From the NCBI RefSeq assembly GCF_006402735.1, contig NZ_CP017174.1, forward strand, positions 4,219,001 to 4,283,000: 64,000 nt of DNA, given 5' to 3'. The DNA is from Myxococcus xanthus (lineage in GTDB: Bacteria; Myxococcota; Myxococcia; Myxococcales; Myxococcaceae). This document shows positions 35,990 through 44,300 of this stretch, piece after piece; position 1 is the stretch's first letter; the number at the start of each line of letters is the position of its first letter. The notes beneath the pieces were generated by a model. That model ran no database searches and had not been told where the DNA came from. It saw nothing but the letters and a program-made list of their open reading frames with translations. Position numbers and translations under genes: made by a program.

Positions 35990-38076
35990 TTTGCACGCGG
36001 AATTGCAATCTCAAATGATGCACCAGCGATCGTGCTACTTTTCTTCAGACTCAGACTCCCTCCATAATCGGCAGCGATTTCGCCCGCGATCGGCAGGCCC
36101 AATCCGGAGCCGTTGGGCTTGGTCGTCCAATACGGCTCGAAGATGACGCCCTCATCCTCGGTAGGCACACCGGGTCCTTGGTCGGTGACGGTTATGAAGG
36201 CACTTCCGTGTTTTGCGAAAACAGAGAGAGTTACCTGCCCTCCTTCTGGACTCCAGAACAAGGCATTGTCGACGAGGTTTCTAACGGCTTGATATAGCTC
36301 TCCATAGTCTACCTCGACCTCCGCCGGACTCGACGGCGACGCAAATTTGATTTCAATGTTTCTCTTGCTTGCTGGTTCGATGAAATCGCTTTGGATGTCG
36401 ATGGCTAGTCTGCTGAGGTCGATTTTCTCAATCCTTCTGCGTGCGCGCGTGAACGGAAGGAGTCTGCGCACTTCCCGAGCTACGATGCCCGCCGATTCAT
36501 CTGCACGTGCCAATGCTTCGGATACTCCCACAATAGTGACGGAGGCTTTTGCTAGGCGCTTGAGGCCATTGTCTATCGCTCGGCGGATAATGTCGACCTG
36601 CTGCCTGATTTCATGAGCCATCCGAGTTGCTACTACTGATAGGCTTAGGATTCGACGATATCTTGAAATTTCTTGCGAAATCGTTTCTTCTGCGGACGAT
36701 TTTTCTGCCTCTGCTGCGCCAATCATTGCGAGGACTTGCGTGCTTGCAACTGATTTCGATGTTTCCGCTATTTCCCGCAGTCGCTTGAGGCTTTCCAATT
36801 CAAAGAGCCGCCTCCCGGATCGGCGTTGCTTGGTGGTCGGCTTGTCGACGAGTATTCGGTTTTCGATCTCTCTGATGACCTGTCTGATCGCTGAGCGAAG
36901 ATCGTTGAAGGCGTCATTGTTTACCAAGCCTTGGCGATTGGTCTGATCGCGAAGTTCTGGGTTGTCTTGCTCGCTTAGGTAGATGCATCCAATGATTTGG
37001 CTGTTGCTGAGTCTCTCTTTGGGCGTGTTGATTCGCTCTTTGTCGAGGTCGAGCCAATCGTTACCTGATTCACCATAAGGGAAGACGCGGAAGCCGTCTC
37101 TATAGACTGAAATTCCCGACCACTTGTCAAGCAGTCCTCTAGCCTCTTGAAGCGAGAGATCCAGTGTCTCGCGAATCCCAGCCAGTCCTTCAGCGCTTCT
37201 GACCCAGACGTCGATTTCAACGGCAAAATGGCCGGCTGCGCTCTTCTTTCCCTTCGCTCCTCCGCCAAGGGGTCGCACGCGCTCAGACTCATCGTTGATT
37301 ATAATTGCAATTTCGTCTTCGGTTGGGCTGTGTGCGCGAACGGCCGCCCTCACTCGCCAAGGACAGAGTGTCCTGAGTGACTGCGGAAACTGGCCTATGT
37401 CCTCGGAAATCCCATCAACCTCCAGCTTTACCTGGAACGTGGCAAGTGCTGGAGGTATCACAGGTCTGCCCAGAACTTCTGTGGATCTGAATGGAGGAAA
37501 AAGCTTTAGTAGTTCTAATTTAAGATGGGCGATTCTGTCTTCGGACCAAGAGCTGCGGAGGTCTTGGAGGAATAGACTGGTGCCATGGCCAATGGCAGGG
37601 GTCGGATGGGAGTCAATCTGTGGATGGATTTCGTCGAGAAACTTCATAGGATCGTCGAACTGATTCCAGTCGACGACCGCTCTTGTTGCTGTCGTCTCTC
37701 CCTCTTTCTTTGTGATGAGTACTAGCTTTCTAGCGAGTTTATCAGCGGCAAAGCGACCAACGCCCTTCTTGCCAAGAAGCGGCCGTCCCGATGGAGATGC
37801 CTGCCGAAGTTTCTTGTCCGGGGTAGCAGGTTGGAGCCATGACCCAAGGACGGTCTCCTTCGACATGCCGTGTCCGTCATCAATGATGTCAAGACTTCCG
37901 CCAAGTGCATTTTGGGCATTGTGAAATGCGACCTTGACGCTTAGCGCATCTGCGTCCCATGCATTCCTGACTAGCTCGACGACGGCAATGGTTTCGTCGC
38001 TGATTAGTTCTTCACCAAGGAGTCGTAGGACACGAGCTCTAGGACGAAAGACGTGCTGCCCTTCCGGGGTTGCCAT
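35986..38076 (-). CDS. Hybrid sensor histidine kinase with an additional N-terminal HSP90-like GHKL ATPase domain
   Basis: A 696-residue soluble protein with two GHKL domains. N-terminal one: E34-x3-N38 in AVVELVRNAWDADA, IIDDGHGM (66-71), GKKGVGRFAADKLA (102-115). A long middle region follows, then a coiled-coil DHp helix with H488 in MAHEIRQQVDIIRRA, and a second GHKL domain: RNLVDNALFWSP, VTDQGPGVP, IFEPYWTTKPNGSGLGLPIA. No membrane segment or signal. ATG 38076 is chosen because the GHKL similarity starts just after; ATG 38136 is possible. It is the first gene of a three-gene cassette; the DNA here is visibly richer in A/T than the flanks, suggesting transfer. Confidence 0.88.
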   Translation of the reverse strand: MATPEGQHVFRPRARVLRLLGEELISDETIAVVELVRNAWDADALSVKVAFHNAQNALGGSLDIIDDGHGMSKETVLGSWLQPATPDKKLRQASPSGRPLLGKKGVGRFAADKLARKLVLITKKEGETTATRAVVDWNQFDDPMKFLDEIHPQIDSHPTPAIGHGTSLFLQDLRSSWSEDRIAHLKLELLKLFPPFRSTEVLGRPVIPPALATFQVKLEVDGISEDIGQFPQSLRTLCPWRVRAAVRAHSPTEDEIAIIINDESERVRPLGGGAKGKKSAAGHFAVEIDVWVRSAEGLAGIRETLDLSLQEARGLLDKWSGISVYRDGFRVFPYGESGNDWLDLDKERINTPKERLSNSQIIGCIYLSEQDNPELRDQTNRQGLVNNDAFNDLRSAIRQVIREIENRILVDKPTTKQRRSGRRLFELESLKRLREIAETSKSVASTQVLAMIGAAEAEKSSAEETISQEISRYRRILSLSVVATRMAHEIRQQVDIIRRAIDNGLKRLAKASVTIVGVSEALARADESAGIVAREVRRLLPFTRARRRIEKIDLSRLAIDIQSDFIEPASKRNIEIKFASPSSPAEVEVDYGELYQAVRNLVDNALFWSPEGGQVTLSVFAKHGSAFITVTDQGPGVPTEDEGVIFEPYWTTKPNGSGLGLPIAGEIAADYGGSLSLKKSSTIAGASFEIAIPRAK

Positions 38077-38244
38077 GAGAGTGACACTAGCGCAGGATTG
38101 AGGCAGGCCGTTTCCAGAAAGTGGGCCAGTCAGCATCTAACTTGGCTCGCTGTCGGAATGTACCCCCCCTGGGTCAGGGAAGAAGTCGCCTCGACTGACG
38201 TGCCGAGCTGACGACGCCTTGGGGGCGAGAGCAGGCAGGACGCA
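38077..38244. other. Upstream region of the kinase cassette and IS3 left flank
   Basis: No gene. It should contain the minus-strand promoter of the kinase cassette, and from about 38139 the presumed left end of the IS3-family element. I cannot place -35/-10 boxes with confidence. Confidence 0.4.
38139..38165 (+). repeat. Possible left inverted repeat of the IS3-family element
   Basis: TAACTTGGCTCGCTGTCGG resembles the right end read inward (TGAGCTTGGCCCGGTTCGG), sharing CTTGGC-CG. It lies about 105 bases before orfA, a normal distance, but the match is imperfect and the terminal TG is missing. Confidence 0.3.
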
Positions 38245-38352
38245 GTGTTGTACACGGATGCATTCAATGCGCAGATGGTGAAGCAAATGGTGGGCCCAGG
38301 CGCGGTGAGTGCCGCGGCGTTGGCCCGCCAAGTGGGAGTCTCCCAGCCGAGG
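38245..38352 (+). pseudogene. Truncated IS3-family orfA (N-terminal HTH only)
   Basis: The frame reads MLYTDAFNAQMVKQMVGPGA then VSAAALARQVGVSQP, the standard start of IS3 OrfA (helix-turn-helix). After GVSQP, where SRWL would follow, similarity stops abruptly, matching disruption by the inserted element. The C-terminal tail of OrfA seems to reappear at about 40460-40490. Confidence 0.7.
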
Positions 38353-38647
38353 TGGGCGCACTCACCGTCCCCGAGCCGGTTGCGGACTCGTCCGAAGAGC
38401 AGTCGTCGCCGCGCTGAGAGCTTCCCGCTCACGGCCTCAAGATGAGGCGTCTGCTCGTTTCACCGAAGACGGGATTCGTTCAGCGGATACCCAATTCCGC
38501 GTCCAGGTCCACCTCCTCGTGTGGGGCGGTAGGACGTCTCACGTCTCGGCTGGGATCGTCACGAGAGGGAACGGCGAGAGCTCACGAAGCTTGATGACGT
38601 GCGTGGCCTGTAAGCCGGGCAAAATGGGGGTGTGGCTCCCATCCTGA
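38353..38647. other. Non-coding end of the inserted ISKra4-like element
   Basis: About 295 bases between the broken orfA and the stop of the ISKra4 transposase. No gene or terminal repeat is recognised. Confidence 0.35.
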
Positions 38648-40075
38648 TCAAGCTGCGCGCCGCACCTCGGCCCTCTGCGGTGCAAGCGTGAGGTGCATGG
38701 CTGCGTCCCACCGTTCGGAGAGCACCAGGGCGCGCAAGTCCAGGATGTGCTGGCCGGACGCCTCCTTCCAGCGGGCGCCGGGGCGCTTCATGCGCAGGGA
38801 GACGAGAGACTTGCAGGTGGCCTCCACGTTGCCGCTGCCAATGGGAAGTCCCCGTGCGCGTGCCTCGGCATAGTGCATTCGCTCGCCGTGGTTCTCCAGG
38901 TAGGTGAGGGCCTCGTGCACCGGCTGGCAGTCACCGAGGACGACATGCCGCTTGCCGCTGGCGTGCAACGTCATGGCAATGGTCCACGACGCTCCGGGCG
39001 TGTTGAGCAGGGACAGCTTCCACTTCTCACGCAGCGCGGAGGCCTTCTCCTCCCCAGCCACCACGCGCGCCGCACTCCCAAGCTTCTCCATCAGGTGCCA
39101 GAAGTCCACCAAGCGCGCCGGCTTCTTGGCCGCGGGGGCGTGGGTGGCCAGCGCCTCGTCCAGCAGGGCGTGCAACTCAGGAGCGCCATCGGTGAGGACG
39201 ACGACGGACAGGCCGCGCCGTCTGGAAACCAGGGCCTGGACGTCGCGGGCCAGGCGCTCGGCCACCTCGCGGGCCTCGCCCCGCGGCATCCGCCCGTAGC
39301 GCAGGGTGCCCAGCGCTTCGCCGTGGGCGTCGTGGAAGGTGAGGCAGGCCGCGTAGGCCATGCGCCAGACGACGTCCACCGGGCGCGTGGGGGCGCCCTT
39401 GCGAGGGTGGCCCACTGGCCGCCGCTTCGGCTCCTCCATCGGCACGGCCACCCTGTCCATGCTGACGCTCACGCCGCGAGTGCCTCGGGGCACTCTCAGC
39501 TCCCGGGCCAGCGCAGCCTCCACCCGAGGCCGCTGGCCGCCATACAGCGCTCCCACCGCATGCCCCACCCGCTCGAAGGAGGCTCGGCAATACGGCAGCA
39601 CACCCACCTGACGCGCCGTCGCTTCTGCCTCCCGCGAAGTGCCTCGCGCCAGCAGGTACGCCATGGGCACCGCCGCCTCCGGTAACCAGCCGTCAGCCAC
39701 GCACCCGGCTTGGACGCTGACGGTGTCCACCGTGGGGCCATTGCGCTCGCCCACCCGCCGGTAGAGGCTTCTCTCTATTTCGACGGGCCCTTGCCGCGTC
39801 TTGTACGTTGCCGGGTCCCGTCCGACTCGCACGTAGGACTGGCCTTCGATGAGGACTCGCGCCGCGTCGAGGTCGAGCCCTCGAAGCAACCTCCGCTTCA
39901 TCAACCGCTCCGTTTGTTCCGCTCCGGCATTCACCTCCTGCCATGCGGCGTCGAACGCGGCCAGGTCCCCTCTGCTCGCTCCCTCCACCCCTCGGTGGGC
40001 GCGCTTCAGCGTCTCCTCCAGCGCCTTGACGCTGTCCTCGAATCCTTCCGGCACTTCGATGGTCACCTTTGGCAT
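38648..40075 (-). CDS. ISKra4-family transposase
   Basis: A 475-residue DDE transposase. Family marks are RQGPVEIERSLYRR, SVSMDRVAVP (first Asp), VVVLTDGAPELHALLD (second Asp), VDFWHLMEKLG, and RGLPIGSGNVEATCKSLVSL followed by RMKRPGARW (Glu), the ISKra4 C-terminal block. ATG 40075 has GGAGG ten bases upstream and begins MPKVTIEVPEGFEDSVKAL. The longer minus-strand extension to 40819 runs through unrelated DNA. The reading frame is intact, so the element may be active. Confidence 0.88.
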   Translation of the reverse strand: MPKVTIEVPEGFEDSVKALEETLKRAHRGVEGASRGDLAAFDAAWQEVNAGAEQTERLMKRRLLRGLDLDAARVLIEGQSYVRVGRDPATYKTRQGPVEIERSLYRRVGERNGPTVDTVSVQAGCVADGWLPEAAVPMAYLLARGTSREAEATARQVGVLPYCRASFERVGHAVGALYGGQRPRVEAALARELRVPRGTRGVSVSMDRVAVPMEEPKRRPVGHPRKGAPTRPVDVVWRMAYAACLTFHDAHGEALGTLRYGRMPRGEAREVAERLARDVQALVSRRRGLSVVVLTDGAPELHALLDEALATHAPAAKKPARLVDFWHLMEKLGSAARVVAGEEKASALREKWKLSLLNTPGASWTIAMTLHASGKRHVVLGDCQPVHEALTYLENHGERMHYAEARARGLPIGSGNVEATCKSLVSLRMKRPGARWKEASGQHILDLRALVLSERWDAAMHLTLAPQRAEVRRAA

Positions 40076-40486
40076 CGTTGGATGTCCTCCAGTGGCACAA
40101 CCCACCAGTGGCCTCGCATGCTGCCGACCATCAGGCCTCCGGTGGTCCCCTTGCCTGTCAGCTCGCTCGCTGCTCAGTGCCAGATCCACACCCGGGCCTC
40201 GGGTCGGCGCCGCGGAAGCGAGGGCCTGGTGGTGCGCGGACAGGTGCGAGTCGTCGCCGCAGTGGCGACCCGACTTGCCCCCACTGTCGGCGCGGAACTG
40301 GCCCCCAAAGACATCATCGCGTGGAGGAAGCTGCGTGCCTCCCTTCGAAGACGGCAACACGCGCGAGTCTTGGGCCGTCGATTCCGGGCCAATCCGAACG
40401 CCTACCTCGCAGCGATTGAGCGGGAGCTCAGGAGAGCTTTGCCGGCGTAGAAAAAATGCGGCGGCCTTCTTCGCGACGGAGATGAA
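40076..40486 (+). other. Junction DNA between the ISKra4 transposase and IS3 orfB
   Basis: About 410 bases without an intact gene. One plus-strand frame (about 40190-40450) reads VVRGQVRVVAAVATRLAPTV and ends AAIERELRRALPA, possibly a 3' gene remnant of unknown type. At 40460-40490 another frame reads RRRKNAAAFFATEMK and stops, which is the typical C-terminus of IS3 OrfA, so the original orfA tail survives here. Confidence 0.45.
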
Positions 40487-41359
40487 GTGAAATTCGCCTT
40501 CATCGACGCGAAGAAGGCCCTCTTTCCAGTCGCCACGCTCTGCCGTCACCTGGGCGTCTCCCGCAGTGGCTACTACGCCTGGGTGAAGCGTCCCGGGCAG
40601 TCCGAGCGCGCGAAGAGCGACCAGGCCCTCGGCGTCGAGGTGCTGGCCGTGCACCAAGAGAGCCGGGGTACGTACGGCGCCCCGCGTGTGCATGCGGAAC
40701 TGAAGGCGCGAGGCCGGCGGGTGGCGCGCAAGCGCGTGGCTCGGCTGATGCGCCAGGCAGGGCTGCGCGCTCGTACTCGGCGCCGATTCGTGCGGACCAC
40801 CGACTCCGCGCATCGCCACCCCGTGGCTCCGAATTCACTGGAGAGGAACTTCCAACCCGGACAGACCGCACGCGCCTGGGTGGGCGACATCACCTACGTC
40901 TGGACCGAGGATGGCTGGTTGTACCTGGCCGTGCTCTTGGACCTCTTCAGCCGCAAGGTGGTGGGCTGGGCGATGGGCGAGAGAATCGACCGCGCGCTGG
41001 TGCTGAGTGCGCTCGACATGGCGCTGCTGGGCCACTCCGCTCCCGAACTGCACCACTCGGACCGCGGCAGCCAATACGCCAGTCAGGACTACCGCCAATT
41101 GCTCGAGGAGCGCGGCATTGCGTGCAGCATGTCGCGCAAGGGCAACTGCTGGGACAACGCCGTGGCAGAGAGCTTCTTCTCCACGCTGAAGCAGGAGTTG
41201 GTCTACCTCACCCGCTTCGAGACACGCACGGCGGCCAAGGGGGCACTGTTCGAGTACATTGAGGTATTCTACAACCGGAAGCGTCGCCACTCGTCGCTGG
41301 GCTACGTCAGCCCAGCCGAGTACGAGCGGATGGCCGCAACGAAGAGGCTGGCAGCATAG
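40487..41359 (+). CDS. IS3-family transposase OrfB (DDE integrase core)
   Basis: A 290-residue transposase starting at GTG 40487, overlapping the OrfA stop TGA at 40488-40490. It has an HTH_21 region (RGTYGAPRVHAELKARGRRV), then the rve core with D in WVGDITYV, D in HHSDRGSQY and E in DNAVAESFFSTLK, and ends KRRHSSLGYVSPAEYE. The catalytic triad is intact but OrfA is broken, so no OrfAB fusion can be made from this copy. Its stop codon abuts the stop of the convergent NRPS gene. Confidence 0.93.
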   Translation: MKFAFIDAKKALFPVATLCRHLGVSRSGYYAWVKRPGQSERAKSDQALGVEVLAVHQESRGTYGAPRVHAELKARGRRVARKRVARLMRQAGLRARTRRRFVRTTDSAHRHPVAPNSLERNFQPGQTARAWVGDITYVWTEDGWLYLAVLLDLFSRKVVGWAMGERIDRALVLSALDMALLGHSAPELHHSDRGSQYASQDYRQLLEERGIACSMSRKGNCWDNAVAESFFSTLKQELVYLTRFETRTAAKGALFEYIEVFYNRKRRHSSLGYVSPAEYERMAATKRLAA

Positions 41360-44300
41360 TCAACCTGTCCACCGAACCGGGCCAAGCTCACGAGTCAGAA
41401 GCTCGGTCAGCACGCTTGCGAGCGCATCGACTCTGGGGGCCCGTAGGACGTTGTAGTGATCTCCTTGAATGACGCGCACCACCAACTGAGCTGCGTGGCG
41501 GCTCCATCCACGGTCTTCCGTCTCGGAAGGCTCCAGTTCCGTGTCGCTGCCGCATAGGACGTAGAGAGTGCCCGGGAAGGCGCCTAGCGTATGCTGTTGG
41601 AGCGCACGAAGATTGGCGGTGAAGACACGAAGCAACGCGTGGAGTTGGGCCATGCCGGCGTCTGGGATGAAGACACCCGCGTCGCGGCCCTCCTGGAGCA
41701 CTCGTTCCAGCAGTGCCTTCGCGTCGCTCACGGAACCATCCGAGATCGTCGATGGAGAGATTCCCGCCGTGCGCGCCAGGTCCAGCGCGAACATCGTCGC
41801 CGCGGCCATGTCGTCGTCGGCCGTGACGCCTTGGGCCAGCGAGGTGGAACTGGGCTCAATCAGGGCAAGGACGTCCACCGTCTCACCACTTTTCCGTAGC
41901 AGGAGTGCCATCTCGAAGGCGATGACGGCTCCGAGTGACCATCCTCCCAAGCGGTACGGCCCCTGGGGCTGCACGGTGCGGATCGCGTCCACGTAGCTGG
42001 CCGCCATGGAATCGATGGACTCGTTCGGCGGCAGCGTTCCCTCCAGCCCCTGGGCTTGCAAGCCGTAGAAGGGCTGGTCAGGGCCGAGCCTCCGCGCCAG
42101 CTCGGTGTAGCAGAACACCGTGCCTCCCACCGGGTGGACGCAGAAGAAGGGCACTCGCGAGCCACTTCGCTGAATGGGAACGAGCGGCGTCCAAGGCGCG
42201 GGTTCGCGCCGGAGGAAGGCGGCCAGCCCCTCGACAGTGGGGGCCTGGAAGAGTGCCGCGGCTGGCAGCGTACGACCCGTTCGCGCTCGCAGCATGGACA
42301 GCAGCCGCACCGCGAGCAGTGAGTGACCGCCCAGTTCGAAGAAGTCGCTCTTCGCGCTGATTGGCGAGACACCGAGCAGTTCCTCGAAGAGACGCGCCAA
42401 CTCAAGCTCGTATGCGTCGCGTGGCGGGACGTAGGCCTCATGCCGCGTAGACGTTTCCTCGGGTAGCGGAAGTGCCCTGCGATCCACCTTGCCGCTCGTG
42501 TTGAGTGGTAGGGCCTCCAGGGTGACGAAGGCCGAGGGCATCATGTGCTCGGGCAGCCGCTCCTTGAGGAACGGCCGGAACGTACCGGAGTCCACGGTGG
42601 CGGCGGGCTCCGCGACGACGTATGCCACCAGGCGCTGGATGCCTGGCACGTCCTCGCGCGCCAGGACCACCGTGTCGCGCACCGCGGGGTGTTGGCGCAG
42701 CGCGGACTCAATCTCTCCCAGTTCGATGCGGAAGCCGCGCACCTTCACCTGGAAGTCGATGCGGCCCAGGAATTCGAGTTCGCCCTGGGGTAGCCATCGC
42801 GTCTGGTCTCCGGTCCGGTAGAGGCGGGCACCCGGAACTGTGCTGAACGGGTCCGGGATGAAGCATTCGGCGGTGAGGTCCGGCCGATCCAGATAGCCAC
42901 GTGCCAGGCCTGCGCCACCAATGTAGAGCTCTCCGGGCACACCCACGGGAGCCGGTTGCAGGTGTGCGTCCAGCACGTAGGCCCGTGCGTTCGCCAGCGG
43001 GCCGCCCAGGGTTGGAGGCAGCGGAGCCTCACGCACGGCGCGAAGGGTCGAATCCACGGTGCACTCGGTGGGGCCGTAGACGTTGAAGCACTCGATGTGG
43101 GGATGGGCGGAGAGCCGGGCCCAGAGCGCCTCGTCCAGTGCCTCGCCCCCGGCCAACACTCGCAAGGGCCGGTGGGCCGCGAGGCCCTCGTCCAGCAGCA
43201 GGCGCAGCAGCGACGGGGCACAGTCCAGGACGTCCACGTCATGCTGATCCAGCCACGCCAGCATGACGCGCGCATCCTTGCGAGCGGTCTGCGGCACCAC
43301 GCACAGCGCATGGCCATCCGCGAGCTGCACCAACTGCTGTACGGAGGCGTCGAAGGACAGTGACGCGTTGAGACTGACCCGTAGGGGTTTGTCCACGCCT
43401 GCGTAAGCGGTGGCCGCTAGCGCAGCGCGCAGGTTCATCACCGAGGCATGCTGCACCATGACGCCCTTGGGCTTGCCAGTGCTGCCTGAGGTGTAGATGA
43501 CGTACGCGAGGTGTTCGGGTTCACTGAGCCTCGGTGGATTGGATTCGGACCGCGGCTCGTTCGTGGGAGCGGCGTCGTCCACGCAGAGGACTTGCACCTT
43601 GTGCCCGGCGAGCTTGTCTGCGACGCGCTGCTGCGTGAGGACCCAGCCAACGTTTGCGTCGCTCACCATGTAGGCCAGGCGCTGGGCGGGGTAGGCCGGC
43701 TCCATGGGGACGTGGGCTCCGCCCGCCTTGAGGATGGCGAGGATGGCGACGACCGTGTCCACCGAGCGTTCCATGCACAGGCCCACGCGACCCTCGGGAC
43801 CCACACCACGAGCGCGCAGCGTCCAGGCGAGCTGGTTGGCGCGGCGGTTGAGTTCGGCATAGGTGAGCGAGTGCTCATCGTCCAGCACGGCGAGGGCATC
43901 GGGAGAAAGGGCCGCGCGGTCCTCGAACCGCTCGTGCAAGCAGCCTTCCCAGGCGACCTCCCGGCGCGTCGCATTCCACGTCTCCAGCAGCGTGTCGCGG
44001 TCGGCCGGTGGGAGCAGCGCCGCCTGCTCGTAGCGGCTGCTTGGGCTCGCGGCCATGGCCTCCAGCGCGCGCAGGTAGTACTGCCCCAACTCCCGCGTCC
44101 GCTCCGCTTCGTGCCGTGTGCCCGTATTGGAGATGGAAATCGACAGCGACGACGTGTCCGGGTCCTGGGTGAAGGTGACGCCCAGCGGCAGCTCCATCCA
44201 GGCGGCGCCCAGCATCTCGTCCACGAAGCGCAGGCCCTTCTGCTGGGACAGCCCTCCCGCGACGTGGAAATGGATGAAGTTGAAGAGCGTGTCGAACAGC

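Larger units (their letters stand above)
38138..41390. mobile_element. IS3-family element interrupted by an ISKra4-family transposase
   Basis: The orfA 5' fragment (38245-38352), the orfB gene (40487-41359) and a right inverted repeat ending at 41390 frame about 2.1 kb of unrelated DNA containing an ISKra4 transposase on the opposite strand. This is best read as a nested insertion splitting orfA. The precise ends of the inner element are not visible to me, and a target duplication for the outer element was not found. Confidence 0.6.

Noticed and set aside
40190-40450. Plus-strand frame ending RELRRALPA as an intact gene
   Set aside because: It has no start or ribosome binding site of its own and extends backward only through antisense transposase sequence; kept at most as a remnant.
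24081-41400. Duplicated tRNA-Pro 3' end as an att repeat closing the island
   Set aside because: I scanned for GTTCAAATCCTGTCGCCCCG and found no second copy in the window.
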